This document shows, in pieces, positions 43,351 to 44,665 of a DNA stretch of 44,665 nucleotides. The notes under the pieces are model-generated. The model was not told the origin of the DNA, did not search any database, and saw only the letters and a program-made list of their open reading frames with translations. The position numbers and the translations under genes were made by a program. This DNA is from Mucilaginibacter terrenus (GTDB lineage: Bacteria > Bacteroidota > Bacteroidia > Sphingobacteriales > Sphingobacteriaceae). Location: the NCBI RefSeq assembly GCF_003432065.1, contig NZ_QWDE01000008.1, forward strand, positions 1-44,665, written 5' to 3'. The first letter of the stretch is position 1, and every line of letters starts with the position of its first letter.

Positions 43351-43785
43351 AAGTTTTGGTATAAAAGGTTTGAGCCGTTAAGATAGGAAATTTTGCAATC
43401 TATGCCGACCACACTTGGAAAATTGGGGAGAGAATCGCCAGAGCTTTCAGGAAACATAATTGAGATAGATCTGAAAACCATTATAGCAGCTGAATAGTTA
43501 ATATACAAAAAAATCTGCTTTAATGCAAATAATCATGAAAATAGCTATTGCAAACGGTGTGAAAAAGTGTGGTTCTTGCTGGTAAATAAGCGATTAGCTC
43601 AAGTGTTCATTTTCGATTTGACGCAAAAAACTGAACACTAAACCTGCATACATAAGCTAAGTGAGCATGTAACATTCTTGTTGATTTTAAGTGGGGTTTT
43701 ACAATTAAAAGAATTTTTAATACTTTCCGTAAGTAATTTACGATGCAGTTAAAACACGGAATGTGTCGTGCTGTTAACAATAATA
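43351..43785. other. non-coding region with one 8-bp inverted repeat and a possible 20-codon ORF
   Basis: The stretch is AT-rich and holds no clear gene. AGTGTTCA (43602-43609) and TGAACACT (43632-43639) form a perfect inverted repeat. A 20-codon frame at 43522-43584 encodes a short peptide ending CGSCW; it has no clear ribosome-binding site and may be chance. Confidence 0.4.
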
Positions 43786-44397
43786 ATGCACAAGGTTACC
43801 TCTACCATACATCTGCTCGAAGACTCGGTTTTTTACTACGTGATTACAACCGGTATGAACGGCACTTATACCTATGTGAATAAGCATTACGCACGTACTT
43901 TTGGCTACCGTTATTCAGACCTGGTAGGCCAGCCCTACTTTATCACCATGCATAATGACGATCGGCGTGTTTGCGAAGAAACATCTGTGCGTTGCTTTAA
44001 CGAACCAAACAGGTCCTTCCCAGCAACCATACGTAAACATGATGGGCACGGCGGCTATGTGGTTACTCAATGGGAGTTCCGCGCCATGATGGACGATAAT
44101 GGTGAGCCCTTAGGTGTTTTTTGCCTTGGTCATAACATTACAGAAATGGTAAATTCAAACACTGAGCTGGAGAAGACAAAAATAGAGTTGGCAGACAAAA
44201 CTACCATGCTGGAGCAAATAGGTTGGGAGCAGTCTCATGTATTGCGCCGGCCGCTAGCCAACATACAGGGGCTAACGGGTATTCTCAGCAATATGGAGCT
44301 GGATCAAAACATGAGCAACATATGTGATATGCTTTCTGACAGTACTGAGCAGTTGGATAAGGTAATTAAAGATATGGTTAAGAAAGCAGAAAATTAA
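43786..44397 (+). CDS. PAS-HisKA protein lacking an ATPase domain
   Basis: A 203-residue protein with one PAS domain (about 12-125: FYYVITTGMNGTYTYVNKHYARTFGY, then GVFCLGHNITEM) and a DHp-like helix pair (WEQSHVLRRPLANIQGLTGIL) carrying the conserved His. It stops without any HATPase domain, as some Bacteroidota PAS proteins do. It could be phosphorylated by another kinase or act as a dimerizing partner. ATG 43786 was chosen over GTG 43768, as the latter adds only hydrophobic residues. Confidence 0.8.
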   Translation: MHKVTSTIHLLEDSVFYYVITTGMNGTYTYVNKHYARTFGYRYSDLVGQPYFITMHNDDRRVCEETSVRCFNEPNRSFPATIRKHDGHGGYVVTQWEFRAMMDDNGEPLGVFCLGHNITEMVNSNTELEKTKIELADKTTMLEQIGWEQSHVLRRPLANIQGLTGILSNMELDQNMSNICDMLSDSTEQLDKVIKDMVKKAEN

Positions 44398-44467
44398 TCA
44401 CTCTAACTCGTTGGTTGTTCAGCATCACCTATACGACTATAGTGCTAATTGTTATATTTTTCCTGGT

Positions 44468-44513
44468 GAGCTTGTCGAACCATTAGTAGTGTGCTCAGGT
44501 CTTCGATACACTC
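44468..44513. repeat. degenerate palindromic GAGCTTGTCGAA-type repeat
   Basis: GAGCTTGTCGAA (44468-44479) faces TTCGATACACTC (44502-44513), an imperfect inverse match at 9 of 12 positions. The word is shared with widespread REP-like repeats in many bacteria. Confidence 0.4.
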
Positions 44514-44549
44514 AGACTGGACAGGTGTACAAAAAGCCTATAAACAAAG

Positions 44550-44578
44550 AAACCCCCGATGCATATGCACGGGGGTTT
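44550..44578 (-). terminator. terminator of the rRNA operon
   Basis: AAACCCCCG (44550-44558) pairs with CGGGGGTTT (44570-44578), with TGCATATGCA in the loop. Reading leftwards it ends in TTTCTTTGTTT, as for the 3' end of a transcript coming from the 5S gene. Confidence 0.85.
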
Positions 44579-44589
44579 AACTTTAAGAT

Positions 44590-44665
44590 TTGGCACCGAC
44601 CTACTCTCCCACATTTTACTGCAGTACCATCGGCTCTGGCGGGCTTAACTTCTCTGTTCGGAATG
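44590..44665 (-). rRNA. rrf: 5S rRNA, 3' part, cut by the window edge
   Basis: The reverse complement reads CATTCCGAACAGAGAAGTTA, AGCCCGCCAGAGCCGATGGT and, near the 3' end, GGGAGAGTAGGTCGGTGCC, the conserved 5S core and 3' stem. About the first third of the gene lies beyond the window. It ends an rRNA operon that reads leftwards into the terminator at 44550. Confidence 0.93.

Noticed and set aside
44468..44513. Terminator of the PAS-HisKA gene
   Set aside because: The stem is imperfect, the loop is long and there is no T-tract.

Overview
The window looks like a chromosomal segment of a Bacteroidota species, most likely Sphingobacteriaceae (Mucilaginibacter/Pedobacter-like). The basis is a type IX secretion C-terminal domain on a subtilase, a GLPGLI protein next to a TonB-dependent-type outer-membrane beta-barrel, TTTG/TAnnTTTG promoter boxes instead of E. 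coli-type ones, weak Shine-Dalgarno sites, and family choices typical of the phylum (DUF4286, HEIGH metallopeptidase, FAS1, PAS kinases). The species call is inference; no marker gene is complete enough to fix it.

Positions 1 to about 13.3 kb are an integrative mobilizable element. It reads leftwards from a tyrosine integrase (12127-13203): an integrase-linked membrane protein, an excisionase-like HTH protein, a P4/SF3-type helicase, an iteron-rich intergenic region, a Toprim primase-like protein, a hairpin-dense oriT candidate, MobC, a MOBP-type relaxase and a coiled-coil membrane mobilization protein. Beyond the mobilization block is cargo: a PD-(D/E)XK nuclease with an M48-like HExxH protease in one transcription unit, an XRE regulator divergent from a HEPN protein whose N-terminus is a tandem duplication, and a class II Fic protein. 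This cargo is the best candidate for an undescribed defence or conflict system. The left end of the element is not recognisable here; the right end lies just before hemW.

From 13.4 kb onward is core chromosome. It holds hemW, a FAS1 protein, two paralogous JmjC/cupin-8 oxygenases flanking a soluble PAS histidine kinase, a DUF4440 protein and a PfkB sugar kinase. A rightward five-gene run follows (VWA protein, MoxR/ChlI-type AAA+ ATPase, metallophosphoesterase, UbiA-like membrane protein, methyltransferase). Next is a leftward three-gene unit in which an S9-peptidase-like lipoprotein lacking its nucleophile serine sits 6 bp upstream of a two-component kinase and regulator. A TPR protein, DUF4286, rfbC, a HEIGH metallopeptidase lipoprotein, a secreted subtilase, an outer-membrane receptor and a GLPGLI protein follow.

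The right end has two leftward sugar-metabolism genes (Tat-exported isomerase-like protein and Gfo/Idh/MocA oxidoreductase) separated and flanked by G/C-rich palindromic repeats, a PAS-HisKA protein without an ATPase domain, and the 3' end of a leftward rRNA operon (terminator and partial 5S rRNA). All identities come from reading motifs in the sequence; no database search was possible.
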